A DNA stretch of 64,000 nucleotides, taken from assembly GCA_964434535.1 (NCBI GenBank), contig CAYSWA010000011.1, forward strand, positions 1 to 64,000, given 5' to 3'. This DNA comes from SM23-32 sp964434535. Its GTDB lineage: Bacteria > Planctomycetota > Brocadiia > SM23-32. The notes below the pieces were generated by a model. It was not told the DNA's origin. It worked only from the letters and a program-made list of their open reading frames with translations, and searched no databases. The position numbers were made by a program, and so were the translations under genes. Position 1 is the stretch's first letter. Each line of letters starts with the position of its first letter. This document shows positions 18,740 to 27,508 of this stretch, piece after piece.

Positions 18740-19210
18740 ATGGCAGAGCCGAGCATCTCCCAGATCGTCTGTGCGGTGGACTTCTCCGACTACTCCCGCC
18801 ACGCCCTCGACTACGCCGTCTACATGGCGGAGGTCTTCGAGGCGGAGCTGAAGCTCGTGCACGTGGTCGAGCTGCCCTTCCTGCCCTCCTACTCGCTGGC
18901 CGGCGTCCCCGACCTGAGCATGCCGGTCGACGAGATCGAGGCCGGCGCGCGGGGGCAGCTCCAGGAGCTGCTTGACCAGGTCCGCCAGGACCATGAGCGC
19001 GTCGAGGGCGAGGTGCGCACCGGCTCCGCCTTCCTGGAGATCATCACCTGCGCGCGGGAGACCGGCGCCGACCTGATCATCGTCGGCACCCACGGGCGCA
19101 CGGGCCTGCGTCACATGATCATGGGCAGCGTCGCCGAGAAGGTCGTGCGCAAGGCGCCCTGCCCCGTGCTCTCCGTGCGCCACCCCGACCACGAGTTCGA
19201 GATGCCGTGA
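18740..19210 (+). CDS. Universal stress protein (UspA family)
   Basis: A single 156-residue Usp domain starting MAEPSISQIVCAVDFSDYS. The ATP-binding signature G-2x-G-9x-G(S/T) is visible in GTHGRTGLRHMIMGSVAEKV, so it is probably an ATP-binding type. It is soluble. GAAAGGA precedes the ATG. The final TGA overlaps the GTG of nrdJ, coupling a stress protein to deoxynucleotide synthesis. Confidence 0.9.
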   Translation: MAEPSISQIVCAVDFSDYSRHALDYAVYMAEVFEAELKLVHVVELPFLPSYSLAGVPDLSMPVDEIEAGARGQLQELLDQVRQDHERVEGEVRTGSAFLEIITCARETGADLIIVGTHGRTGLRHMIMGSVAEKVVRKAPCPVLSVRHPDHEFEMP

Positions 19211-20949
19211 AGACCGAGCTGACCGAGAACGCCCGCTACGTCCTGGAGAGCCGCTACCTGAAGAAGGACGCCGGCGGCGAGCTCGTCGAGAGCCCGGAGC
19301 AGATGTTCGCCCGCGTGGCGAGGAACGTCGCTTCGGCCGAAACACAGTACGAATCCGGCCCGAAGGCCGAGCAGGTCGAGGAGCAGTTCCTGGACGCCAT
19401 GCTCTCTCTGGACTTCCTGCCCAACTCGCCCTGCCTGATGAACGCCGGCCGGCAGCTCCAGCAGCTCTGCGCCTGCTTCGTGCTGGAGGTGCAGGACTCG
19501 ATCGAGAGCATCTTCGAGGCGCTCAAGCACGCCGCCCGCATCCACCAGAGCGGGGGCGGCACGGGCTTCTCCTTCTCGGCCCTCCGGCCGGAGGGCGCCT
19601 ACGTCTCCACCTCCGGCGGCGAGGCGAGCGGGCCGGTCTCCTTCATCCGCATCTTCGACCAGGCCACCGAGGCGATCAACCAGGGCGGCTTCCGGCGCGG
19701 GGCGAACATGGCCGTCCTGCGCGTCGACCACCCCGACGTGCTCCAGTTCACCCGCGCCAAAAGCCAGGAAGGCGAGCTGGTCAACTTCAACATCTCCGTC
19801 GGCGCCACCGAGCGGTTCATGCGCGCCGTGCAGCAGGGCGGCACCTATGAGCTGCTCGACCCGCACACCGGCACCGTCGCCGAGACCCTCCCCGCCGCCG
19901 AGGTCTTCGAGGCCATCGTCGAGAGCGCCTGGAAGAACGGCGAGCCGGGCCTGATCTTCCTGGACGTGATCAACGCGACGAACCCCACCCCGCAACTCGG
20001 CCGCATCGAGGCCACCAACCCCTGCGGCGAGGCGCCGCTGCTGCCCTTCGAGTCCTGCGTGCTCGGCTCGGTCAACCTCGCCCGCTGCCTCAGCGGCGAG
20101 CCGCCCCGGTGCGAGATCGGCTGGGAGAGGCTGCGCCGGCTCGTGCACCTCGGCGTGCGGTTCCTGGACGACGTGATCACGGTCACGCGCCACCCCCTGC
20201 CCCAGGTCGCCCGGATCACCGAGGCCAACCGCAAGATCGGCCTCGGGGTGATGGGTTTCGCCGACATGCTGATCCGCATGGGCATTGCCTACGACGAGGC
20301 GGAGGCCGTCTCGACCGGCGAAGAGGTCATGTCCTTCGTCTCGGCCGAAGCCGACCGCGCCTCCGAGCAGCTCGCCGCCGAGCGGGGCCCGTTCCCCAAC
20401 TTCGCGATGAGCGCCCTGGCGGACCGGCACAGGCCCCTGCGCAACGCCATCCGCACCACCATCGCCCCGACCGGCACCATCAGCATCATCGCCGGCTGCT
20501 CCGGCGGCATCGAGCCGATCTTCGCCGTCGCCTTCGAGCGCCGCGTGCTCGGCACCGTGCTGCGTGAGGCACAGCCCGACCTGAAGCCGCTCTGCGAGCG
20601 GGAGGGCTACGAGGTCCCCGACGAGCTGATGCAGAAGGTGGTCGAGACCGGGCTGGTGCGCCCGATCGAGCAGATGCCCGCCCTTGTGCGGCGGCTCTTC
20701 GTCACCGCCCGCGAAGTGCCGCCGATGCAGCACCTGCGCGTCCAGGCCGCCTTCCAGCGCCACACGGACAACGCCGTCTCGAAGACGCTGAACCTGCCGG
20801 CCGAGAGCACCGTGGAGGACGTGCGCGAGATCTACCTGAGGGCCTACGAGCTCGGCTGCAAGGGGATCACCGTCTACCGCGACCTGAGCCGCAAGTCGCA
20901 GGTCCTGGCGGTGGAGTGCTGCTCCCAGCGCGACGCCTGCGGGGACTGA
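19207..20949 (+). CDS. nrdJ: Adenosylcobalamin-dependent ribonucleotide reductase (class II)
   Basis: This 580-residue single-chain reductase makes deoxyribonucleotides with a radical generated from coenzyme B12. Landmarks are NSPCLMNAGR with the first active-site Cys near residue 76, QSGGGTGFSFS, the catalytic NPCGE (near 274) and APTGTISIIAGCSGGIEP. It is shorter than large NrdJ proteins, lacking an ATP-cone and a long C-terminal zinc finger, and ends with ECCSQRDACGD, where the cysteines may act as the reducible tail. The GTG start overlaps the uspA stop. It converges on the APC permease, with only 4 bases between the stops. Confidence 0.93.
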   Translation: MKTELTENARYVLESRYLKKDAGGELVESPEQMFARVARNVASAETQYESGPKAEQVEEQFLDAMLSLDFLPNSPCLMNAGRQLQQLCACFVLEVQDSIESIFEALKHAARIHQSGGGTGFSFSALRPEGAYVSTSGGEASGPVSFIRIFDQATEAINQGGFRRGANMAVLRVDHPDVLQFTRAKSQEGELVNFNISVGATERFMRAVQQGGTYELLDPHTGTVAETLPAAEVFEAIVESAWKNGEPGLIFLDVINATNPTPQLGRIEATNPCGEAPLLPFESCVLGSVNLARCLSGEPPRCEIGWERLRRLVHLGVRFLDDVITVTRHPLPQVARITEANRKIGLGVMGFADMLIRMGIAYDEAEAVSTGEEVMSFVSAEADRASEQLAAERGPFPNFAMSALADRHRPLRNAIRTTIAPTGTISIIAGCSGGIEPIFAVAFERRVLGTVLREAQPDLKPLCEREGYEVPDELMQKVVETGLVRPIEQMPALVRRLFVTAREVPPMQHLRVQAAFQRHTDNAVSKTLNLPAESTVEDVREIYLRAYELGCKGITVYRDLSRKSQVLAVECCSQRDACGD

Positions 20950-20953
20950 CTCG

Positions 20954-22834
20954 TCAGCCCCGGGCGGGCGGCGGATGGGCGCGTTCCCGCTCGCGCTCGG
21001 CGGCCAGGACCACCTCGCGCAGGCCCTCGGCGCTGCGGGCGGCCATCCACTTCGCGTCGAAGCCGGGCGACTGCGTCACCTCGGCGACGGCCACCAGCGC
21101 TTGCAGGTAGAAGTCCTCTTCGTCGGGCGAGGCGGCGATGGCGAAGACGGCGCGGGCCGGCTCCTCGCCCTCGTCGAACTCGACGCCGTCCCGCGCGCGG
21201 GCCAGCACCACCTGGAGGCCCTCGACCTCGCCGGAGATCAGGTGCGGGACGGCCACCCCTGGCCGCACCACGGTCGAGGAGAGCCGCTCCCGCGCCTCCA
21301 GGTGCTCGTAGACGGCCTCGGCCGGCTCGCCCACGGCCGGCGCCAGGTTCTCGGCCAGCACGCGGAACAGCTCCCGCCGGTTCGCCCCGGGCGCCAGGTC
21401 CACGACCGGGCACTCCGCGACGAGCCGGTCGAAGCGGTCGCGCCGCACCGCGTCCCGCTCGCGCACGATGGCCGAGAGCTCGGCCTGGAGGTCGTGGTCG
21501 CCGAAGTCGGCCCGCGCGAGCCGCTCGGCCAGCAAAACGAGCGCCGATTCCCGCAGCACCCGCACCCGCGCGTAGCTGACGAACCAGAGGACGCCGAGCC
21601 CCAGTATGGACCCGGCCACGACGAGCGCCAGGCTGCCCAGCTCCACCAGCAGCAGCCCGTAGACGATGAGCCCCGCGACCTGCACCCACGGATACAGCGG
21701 CGCCCGCCAGGTGGGCCGGTAGGTGGGCACGCGGCTCTCGCGCATGACGACGACCGCCAGCACCTCCAGCATCAGCAGCAGGATCAGCATCGCCGAGGCC
21801 GCCTTCACGAACAGCTCCAGGGGCAGCGCGACGATGGCGGCGGCCATGAAGGCCGCCGTGAAGAGCACGGCGCGCCTGGGGATCCCCCGCCGATCGACAC
21901 GGGCAAGCGCTGTCGGCACCAGCTCGTCCTCGCCCATCGCCATCAGCGTGCGGGAAGCGGTCAGGATGCCGGCGTTGCCGGTGGTCATGTAGGCGGCGAG
22001 CGCGGCGGCGCCCATCACGGCGGCTCCGGCCCCCGCCGCGAAGAGCCCGGCCGCCTGGGAGAGCGGGGCCAGCGTCCACTCGGCCGCCTCGGCGGGGAGC
22101 ACGCCGACGGTCACCAGCACCACCGCCCCGTAGAGCACCGAGACCACGCCGTAGGCGGCGAACATGCCCCAGATGAGGTCCCGCTTGGGGCGCTTCACCT
22201 CCTCGGCCAGGTTGGCGATCTGGGTTACCCCGCCGAAGGAGATGAAGACCACGGCCGCCCCGGCCAGCACCTTGTTCCACCCGTGCGGGGCGAGCACGGC
22301 GAGGCGATCGGCCTGCACGCTGCCCGCCCCGAGGGCGACGTAACCGCCGACCGCCAGCAACAGCCCCGCCACGAGCAGGTTCTGGAGCCGGCCCGCGTGG
22401 CGCGTGCCGAGCAGGTTGACCAGCGTGAAGACGAGGCAGGCGGCGCAGGCGACGCCCTTGACCTCCCAGTTGGTCAGCCCCGCCCCGGCCGGCAGGACAT
22501 ACGCGGCGAACGCGCCGATGCCGATCAGCGCGAAGGCGCCCTTGAAGGCGAGCGACGCCCAGTTCGCCACGCCGCCGATCATGCCCATCGTGGGCCCGAG
22601 GCTGCGGTCCACGTGGAAGTAGGTGCCGCCGGCCTTCGGCATGGCGGTCATCAGCTCCGCCTTGCTCAGCAGGCTCGGCAGCAGCAGGACGGCGGCCAGC
22701 AGGTACGAGATGAACACGGCCGGGCCGACCACGGCGAAGGCGATCGCAGGCAGCACGAACAGGCCGGAGCTGATCATCGCCCCGGCCGCCATGGCGAATA
22801 CGCCCGGCAGGCCCAGCTCGCGTTTCAGCGCCAC
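20954..22834 (-). CDS. APC-family amino-acid permease fused to a PTS EIIA-type domain
   Basis: Residues 1 to about 415 form a twelve-helix amino acid-polyamine-organocation transporter (LGLPGVFAMAAGAMISSGLFVLP at the start, GGVTQIANLAEEVKRPKRD mid-way). After a linker the C-terminal about 150 residues look like a PTS EIIA type 2 domain, with the phospho-histidine context RPGVAVPHLI. This may let PTS or energy status control transport. GTG at 22834 was chosen because GGAGGG lies just upstream and the sequence begins exactly at the APC N-terminus. It is the last gene after metF in a four-gene operon. Substrate unknown. Confidence 0.82.
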   Translation of the reverse strand: MALKRELGLPGVFAMAAGAMISSGLFVLPAIAFAVVGPAVFISYLLAAVLLLPSLLSKAELMTAMPKAGGTYFHVDRSLGPTMGMIGGVANWASLAFKGAFALIGIGAFAAYVLPAGAGLTNWEVKGVACAACLVFTLVNLLGTRHAGRLQNLLVAGLLLAVGGYVALGAGSVQADRLAVLAPHGWNKVLAGAAVVFISFGGVTQIANLAEEVKRPKRDLIWGMFAAYGVVSVLYGAVVLVTVGVLPAEAAEWTLAPLSQAAGLFAAGAGAAVMGAAALAAYMTTGNAGILTASRTLMAMGEDELVPTALARVDRRGIPRRAVLFTAAFMAAAIVALPLELFVKAASAMLILLLMLEVLAVVVMRESRVPTYRPTWRAPLYPWVQVAGLIVYGLLLVELGSLALVVAGSILGLGVLWFVSYARVRVLRESALVLLAERLARADFGDHDLQAELSAIVRERDAVRRDRFDRLVAECPVVDLAPGANRRELFRVLAENLAPAVGEPAEAVYEHLEARERLSSTVVRPGVAVPHLISGEVEGLQVVLARARDGVEFDEGEEPARAVFAIAASPDEEDFYLQALVAVAEVTQSPGFDAKWMAARSAEGLREVVLAAERERERAHPPPARG

Positions 22835-22851
22835 ACTCCGCCCTCCCCCGG

Positions 22852-23811
22852 TCAACGCAGGCCGGCGCGCTCGACGATCTCGGGCACGGCCTCCTCCCAC
22901 TCGATCGCCTGGATGTGCACCCCGCGCACGCCCTCGATCTCCCGTAGCTGTCGGATCAGCTCGACGGCTACCTCCTTGCCGACCTCCAGCCCCCGCCGCC
23001 GTGCCTCGCGCTTCTCCTCGGCCGAAGCGCCCTTCCCCACCGAGGGGAAGCGCGCAATCAGGCTCTCGGGCACGTGGACGCCCGGCACCCTGGCGTCCAT
23101 GTAGCGGAGCATGGCGGCGCCCTTGGGCACGATGACGGCCGGCAGGATGGCCGCCCGCTCGTGCAGGCCGCGCGCGCGCGCCTCCCGCATCACCTCGGCG
23201 AACCGGGCCACGTCGTAGACGCCCTGCGTCTGGATGAAGTCGGCGCCGGCGGCGATCTTCTTGGCCAGGCGCATCACGCGGAACTCGACCGGATCGGCCA
23301 GGGGTGTCCAGGCGGCGCCGATGAAAAGGCGCGGCGGCGGATCGACCGGGTCGCCGCCCTCCTGGAGCCCCTCGTCGCGCATACGCCGCAGGATCGAAAC
23401 GAGCTGGATCGAGTCGACGTCGTAGACGTTCTTCGCGCCGGGATGGCCCGCGCGAGGTCCGGAGGCGCCGAAGGACTGGTGGTCGCCCGCCACGCAGAGG
23501 CAATTGCGCACTCCCAGCGCCGCCGCACCGAGCAGGTCCGACTGGATGGCGATGCGGTTGCGGTCGCGCGTGGTCACCTGCAAGACCGGCTCCAGGCCGC
23601 CCTCGATCAGGATGGCGGCGGCGGCCACCGAGCAGAGGCGGACCACGGCGGTCTGGCAGTCGGTGATGTTGAAGGCGTCGGCCGCACCGCGCAGCGTCTC
23701 CATCTTGCGGCGCACGGCCTCCGCGTCGGCGCCCATCGGGGGCCCCAGCTCGGCGGTCACGGCGAAGCGGCCGGCCGCCAGGACGTTCTCCAGGTTGCTT
23801 TCGCTCTTCAC
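22852..23811 (-). CDS. metF: Methylenetetrahydrofolate reductase MetF
   Basis: A 319-residue FAD enzyme of the 5,10-methylene-THF to 5-methyl-THF step. FAVTAELGPPMGADAE near the start, FNITDCQTAVVRL, CVAGDH and AAGADFIQTQGVYD are the usual barrel-strand motifs of the family. The GTG start overlaps the metV stop (GTGA). Pairing with MetV indicates the acetogen-type heteromeric enzyme rather than the E. coli NADH-dependent homotetramer. Confidence 0.9.
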   Translation of the reverse strand: MKSESNLENVLAAGRFAVTAELGPPMGADAEAVRRKMETLRGAADAFNITDCQTAVVRLCSVAAAAILIEGGLEPVLQVTTRDRNRIAIQSDLLGAAALGVRNCLCVAGDHQSFGASGPRAGHPGAKNVYDVDSIQLVSILRRMRDEGLQEGGDPVDPPPRLFIGAAWTPLADPVEFRVMRLAKKIAAGADFIQTQGVYDVARFAEVMREARARGLHERAAILPAVIVPKGAAMLRYMDARVPGVHVPESLIARFPSVGKGASAEEKREARRRGLEVGKEVAVELIRQLREIEGVRGVHIQAIEWEEAVPEIVERAGLR

Positions 23812-24515
23812 CGGGCCGCCTCCGGGCCGCCGTCGCGGGCGATCTTCAGGTCCTCGCGCACCCGCCGGCGCGGGCCGCCGTGGCGGGCGGGCGACCAGTC
23901 CTTCGGCGCCAGCACCTCCTCCAGCCGCTCCAGCGTGCCGAGCCGGCGGCAGCGCTCGATGATCTCCACCCAGACGCACGGCACCGGCCGCTCGGGCGTG
24001 CTGATCTCGCACATGCCGTCCCGCACCCCGCCGCACGGGCCGTTCATGATCGCCTTTGCGCAACGCGCGATCGGGCAGAGCCCGCCGGTCAGGTCCACGA
24101 TGCAGCGCCCGCAGCCGGCGCAGGTCTCCTTCCACTCGCCGTGCTCGACCGTGGCGCCCATGAACGTGGTGTCGACGCCGGGGTAGACGGGCACGGGGCA
24201 GCCGGCGTCGACCAGGAAGTTCGGCCCCACGCCGCAGGCGAGCGAGACAATCGCGTCGACGCCGTCCAGGCCGTCCAGGATCGGCTCGACGAACTCCGGC
24301 TCGCACTGGCGGCGCACGGTGTTTTCCACGAACTCGATCTCGCGCCCCTCGGCTGCGGCTTTCAGGCGGAGGGACTGCGCGAGGACGGCGACCTCCTTCT
24401 CCCCGCCGACCTGGCAGACCGTGACGCACTCGCCGCAGCCGAGCACGAGCACCCGGCGGCACTCGGCGATGAAGCCGAAGATCTCGCTCAGCGGTTTCCG
24501 GTCGGCCACGATCAT
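23808..24515 (-). CDS. metV: MetV-type cysteine-rich subunit of methylenetetrahydrofolate reductase
   Basis: A 235-residue protein of the MetV / methylene-THF reductase C-terminal family. Cysteine motifs are GCGECVTVC near the start and a cluster CAGCGRC...LCPIARCAKAIMNGPCGG around 128-160, fitting zinc or Fe-S binding. In acetogens MetV supplies the electron-accepting partner of MetF. It lies 19 bases downstream of the flavoprotein gene and overlaps metF by 4 bases, so the three are one unit. Confidence 0.85.
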   Translation of the reverse strand: MIVADRKPLSEIFGFIAECRRVLVLGCGECVTVCQVGGEKEVAVLAQSLRLKAAAEGREIEFVENTVRRQCEPEFVEPILDGLDGVDAIVSLACGVGPNFLVDAGCPVPVYPGVDTTFMGATVEHGEWKETCAGCGRCIVDLTGGLCPIARCAKAIMNGPCGGVRDGMCEISTPERPVPCVWVEIIERCRRLGTLERLEEVLAPKDWSPARHGGPRRRVREDLKIARDGGPEAAR

Positions 24516-24534
24516 GGGCTCTGCTCCCTGGTGC

Positions 24535-26517
24535 TCAGATCAGCGTGAGGCGCTCGCCGCCGATGCCGGCGGCCGCGAGTAGCTGACGCGTGCGCGCCAC
24601 ACGCTTCTCCAGGCGGCCGTCGGCGCCCCGGTATGCGCACTCGGCGCAGCGCCGCACGATGACGGTCCGCGCGCCGAGCTCGAACGCCTTCATCATGTCG
24701 ACCTCGTCGGCGAGCGCCGCGCAGGGCACGGGCACGCGCCCGACCACCTCGCCGTTGAGCGGCATGACGCGGTCCACCAGGTCGGCGCGCGTCTCGGCGT
24801 CCTGCGCGCAGACGATCTCCAGTCGCGTGACCGGCTGCGAGGCGTTCTCCATCAGCGCCCTGATCCGTCCGGCGAACTCGCCGACCGAATAGCGCTTGAT
24901 CGAGATCGCGCAGGCCGGGCATTCCGTCGCGCAAAGGCCGCAGGCCTGGCAGAGCTCCGAGAACATCCGCGCCGTCTCGTCCACCACGGGCACGCCGAAC
25001 GGGCAGACGCGCAGGCAGGTGAGGCAGGCGTCGCACTTCGCCTCGTCCACCTCCGCGCCGGCCGTGCACGAGAGGCAGCGGAACGCCTCGCGGATCGCGT
25101 CGCGCTCCTCGTAGACGCCCTCGAACTGGGCGAAGCTGCGCCGGCGTTCCTCGGGCGGCACGGTCGGCACGGCGACCCGCTCGATGCGGCGCACCTGCTC
25201 GGCGATCTCCTGCGGAAGTTCGTCCACTTCGCGCAGCGGCGGCTCCTCGGGGGCCTGGATGCGGCCGGTTCCCAGGTAGGCGAGCGCGGCGAGCGCGGCG
25301 CGGTGGCCGCCGGCGACGGCCTCGACGGCGCTGCCCGGCCCGGTCACCACCTCGCCGCAGGCGAAGACGCCCCGCGTCGAGGTCGTCATCGTCTCGGGGT
25401 CGAACGCCAGCAGGCCCTCCTCGGTCAGCTCCAGCCCCCCCTCGCGGGCGAAGCCGAGCTCCGCACGCTGCCCGACCGCCACGATCACCATCCGGCCCTC
25501 GACCGTGCTGAGGCAGTCGCTGAAGTAGCTCGGGCGGAAGCGGCCCTCCTCGTCGAAGACGCGCTCTACCTCGCGCACCACCAGCCCGCGCACCTCGCCG
25601 CCCTCCACGATCACGTCGGTGGGCCCGCGCCGGTGCACGATCTCGATCCCCTCTTCCAGCGCCTCGCGGCACTCCCAGTCCCAGGCCGGCATCTCCTCGG
25701 CGCTCTCCAGGCAGACCATCCGGACCACCTCCGCGCCGAGCCGCACGGCGGTGCGCGCCGCGTCGACCGCCACGTTGCCGCCGCCGATCACGATCACCTC
25801 GTCCGGCACATCGACCGGCCGCCGGGCCGCCGTTGCGGCCAGGAACGGCAGCGCCGGCACCACGTCCGGGTGGTCCGCGCCTGTCATGGGCAGCTCCCGG
25901 CTCACGCAGCGGCCCGTGGCGAGCACCACCGCCTCGTGGCGCGCCCGCAGCTCCTCCAGACTCACGTCCTCGCCGACGACGACCCCCGTGCGCAACTCCA
26001 CCCCGAGCGCCAGGATGTCGTCCAGGTCCTGCTGGAGCGCCTCTTCGGGCAGTCGGTAGCGCGGCGTCGCCCAGGCCAGCAGCCCGCCGGGGCGCGAGTG
26101 CGCCTCGTAGACGGTCACCGCGTAGCCCCGCCGGACCAGGTCGTGCGCGGCGGTCAGCCCCGACGGCCCCGCCCCGACCACACCGACCGTCTCGGCCTGG
26201 GTGATGGTGGCCGGCCGGCGCGTGCGGCGGCGGTGCTCGACGGTCTGCTCGACGACGAACCGCTTCAGGTGACGCAGCGCCACGGGATCGTCCACCTCCG
26301 CCCGCCGGCAGGCCTGCTCGCACGGGTGATGGCAGATCAGGCTGCAGACGGACGGGAAGGGGTTGAACTCGCGGATCTTCTCCAGCGCCTCCTCGTAGCG
26401 GCCCTGCGTGATCAGCTCGACGTAAGCGCGGGTGTCGGTGTGCACCGGGCAGGCGGCGCTGCACGTGGGGCAGAGCTGGACTGCGGCGTCGCGGCCTGTC
26501 GGGGTGAAGCGGCTCAC
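24535..26517 (-). CDS. GltD-like flavoprotein with ferredoxin and MvhD-like domains
   Basis: This 660-residue protein starts with a cysteine-rich Fe-S region (CPTCSAACPVH, CSLICHHPCEQACRR), followed by the FAD/NAD(P)-binding core of the GltD/NfnB type (VGVVGAGPSGLTAAHDL near 112; VIVIGGGNVAVDAARTA near 243). Two [4Fe-4S] ferredoxin motifs follow (CDACLTCLRVCP, CQACGLCATECP), then a C-terminal domain resembling MvhD/FlpD, the hydrogenase delta subunit linking to Hdr. It would pass electrons from NAD(P)H or ferredoxin to MetV-MetF. The GTG start has GGGAG about 10 bases upstream and a TTGATT-17-TACGAT promoter. A role in electron bifurcation is inference. Confidence 0.82.
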   Translation of the reverse strand: MSRFTPTGRDAAVQLCPTCSAACPVHTDTRAYVELITQGRYEEALEKIREFNPFPSVCSLICHHPCEQACRRAEVDDPVALRHLKRFVVEQTVEHRRRTRRPATITQAETVGVVGAGPSGLTAAHDLVRRGYAVTVYEAHSRPGGLLAWATPRYRLPEEALQQDLDDILALGVELRTGVVVGEDVSLEELRARHEAVVLATGRCVSRELPMTGADHPDVVPALPFLAATAARRPVDVPDEVIVIGGGNVAVDAARTAVRLGAEVVRMVCLESAEEMPAWDWECREALEEGIEIVHRRGPTDVIVEGGEVRGLVVREVERVFDEEGRFRPSYFSDCLSTVEGRMVIVAVGQRAELGFAREGGLELTEEGLLAFDPETMTTSTRGVFACGEVVTGPGSAVEAVAGGHRAALAALAYLGTGRIQAPEEPPLREVDELPQEIAEQVRRIERVAVPTVPPEERRRSFAQFEGVYEERDAIREAFRCLSCTAGAEVDEAKCDACLTCLRVCPFGVPVVDETARMFSELCQACGLCATECPACAISIKRYSVGEFAGRIRALMENASQPVTRLEIVCAQDAETRADLVDRVMPLNGEVVGRVPVPCAALADEVDMMKAFELGARTVIVRRCAECAYRGADGRLEKRVARTRQLLAAAGIGGERLTLI

Positions 26518-26594
26518 GGCGAATCGTCTCCCAGGGCGCGGGGCTGCGCATACTGACGCAGACGGGGAACCCCCGGCTCTCCCGCCTGCACTCC

Positions 26595-26623
26595 ATCGTA
26601 CTGCGGCGCCCGGTTGGAATCAA
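26595..26623 (-). promoter_or_regulatory. Promoter of the flavoprotein-metV-metF-permease operon
   Basis: Minus-strand TTGATT (26623-26618), a 17-base spacer and TACGAT (26600-26595). It overlaps the pabC stop at 26624-26626 only through an alternative, slightly upstream TTGATT. Confidence 0.55.
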
Positions 26624-27508
26624 TCAAGGGGCGGTTGACTGGCCGGCGCGCGCGGCGTAGAGGCGCTGAAGGCGGCCGGTCAGTTGTGCCCCGAAGCGCG
26701 CCTCCGGCAGGTCGAGCACGCGCCCGACCGGCATGAGCCCGCGCAGCGAGTTGGTGCAGAACGCCTCGTCGGCCTCCGCAAGGTCCGATTCGGCGTACTC
26801 GCCGGGCTCCGCCGGGATGCCCTCTTCAGCGCAGAGCTCCAGCACGACGGCCCGTGTGACACCCGGCAGCAGCCCGCACGCCACGTGCGGGGTGTGCACG
26901 GCGCCGCCCCGCACCAGAAACAGGTTGCTGATCGCCCCCTCGGCCAGGTGGCCGCGCGAGTTGAGGAAGTAGACCTCGTCTGCCCCTCTGCCACGCCCCT
27001 CGGCGAGCGCGAGCACGTTGGCGCCGTAGCTGAGGCTCTTGTGCGCCACGAGCGGCGAGCCCTCGTGGCGGCGCCAGGGCGAGCGGGCGAGCGTGACCGG
27101 CTCGGGCGCTTCGAGCGGCGGCAGGTCCGTCGGCCGGGCCTCGATGAAGACGGTCGGCTCGCGCGCTTCCAGCTCGCTCAGTCGCCCCGCGTAAGGCCCC
27201 CGGCTCACGGTGATGCGCAGGTAGCCCTCGTCCACGCCGTTCGCGCCGATCAGCCGCCGGACGGCGTCCGACAGCTCGTCGCAATCCATCCCCCGCCCGA
27301 AGCCCGTCTCCCGACACGAGGCGGCGAGCCGCTCCAGGTGCCGCTCCAGGAAGAGCGCCGTCCCGCCCATCACCCGCGTCGTCTCGAAGACGCCGTCCCC
27401 GTAGAGGAATCCCCGGTCCAGCGGGCTGATGCGCGCCTCCTCGCGCGGCACGATCCGCCCGTTCAGGTAGACACTCAGCGAGCCGCTCGGCCTCTCAGGG
27501 CTGCCCAT
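26624..27508 (-). CDS. pabC: Aminodeoxychorismate lyase or class IV aminotransferase
   Basis: A 294-residue fold-type IV PLP enzyme. The PLP lysine lies in VAHKSLSYGAN (near residue 155), with DRGFLYGDGVFETTRV near the start and EGAISNLFLV downstream. Class IV also contains branched-chain and D-amino-acid aminotransferases. The 14-base overlap with pabB favours aminodeoxychorismate lyase, which releases p-aminobenzoate and pyruvate for folate. The partner glutamine amidotransferase gene pabA is not in the window. Confidence 0.82.
   Translation of the reverse strand: MGSPERPSGSLSVYLNGRIVPREEARISPLDRGFLYGDGVFETTRVMGGTALFLERHLERLAASCRETGFGRGMDCDELSDAVRRLIGANGVDEGYLRITVSRGPYAGRLSELEAREPTVFIEARPTDLPPLEAPEPVTLARSPWRRHEGSPLVAHKSLSYGANVLALAEGRGRGADEVYFLNSRGHLAEGAISNLFLVRGGAVHTPHVACGLLPGVTRAVVLELCAEEGIPAEPGEYAESDLAEADEAFCTNSLRGLMPVGRVLDLPEARFGAQLTGRLQRLYAARAGQSTAP

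Noticed and set aside
22835..23503. Upstream extension of the APC permease to 849 residues
   Set aside because: The extra N-terminal part is an out-of-frame reading of metF; GTG at 22834 has a ribosome-binding site and begins at the family N-terminus.
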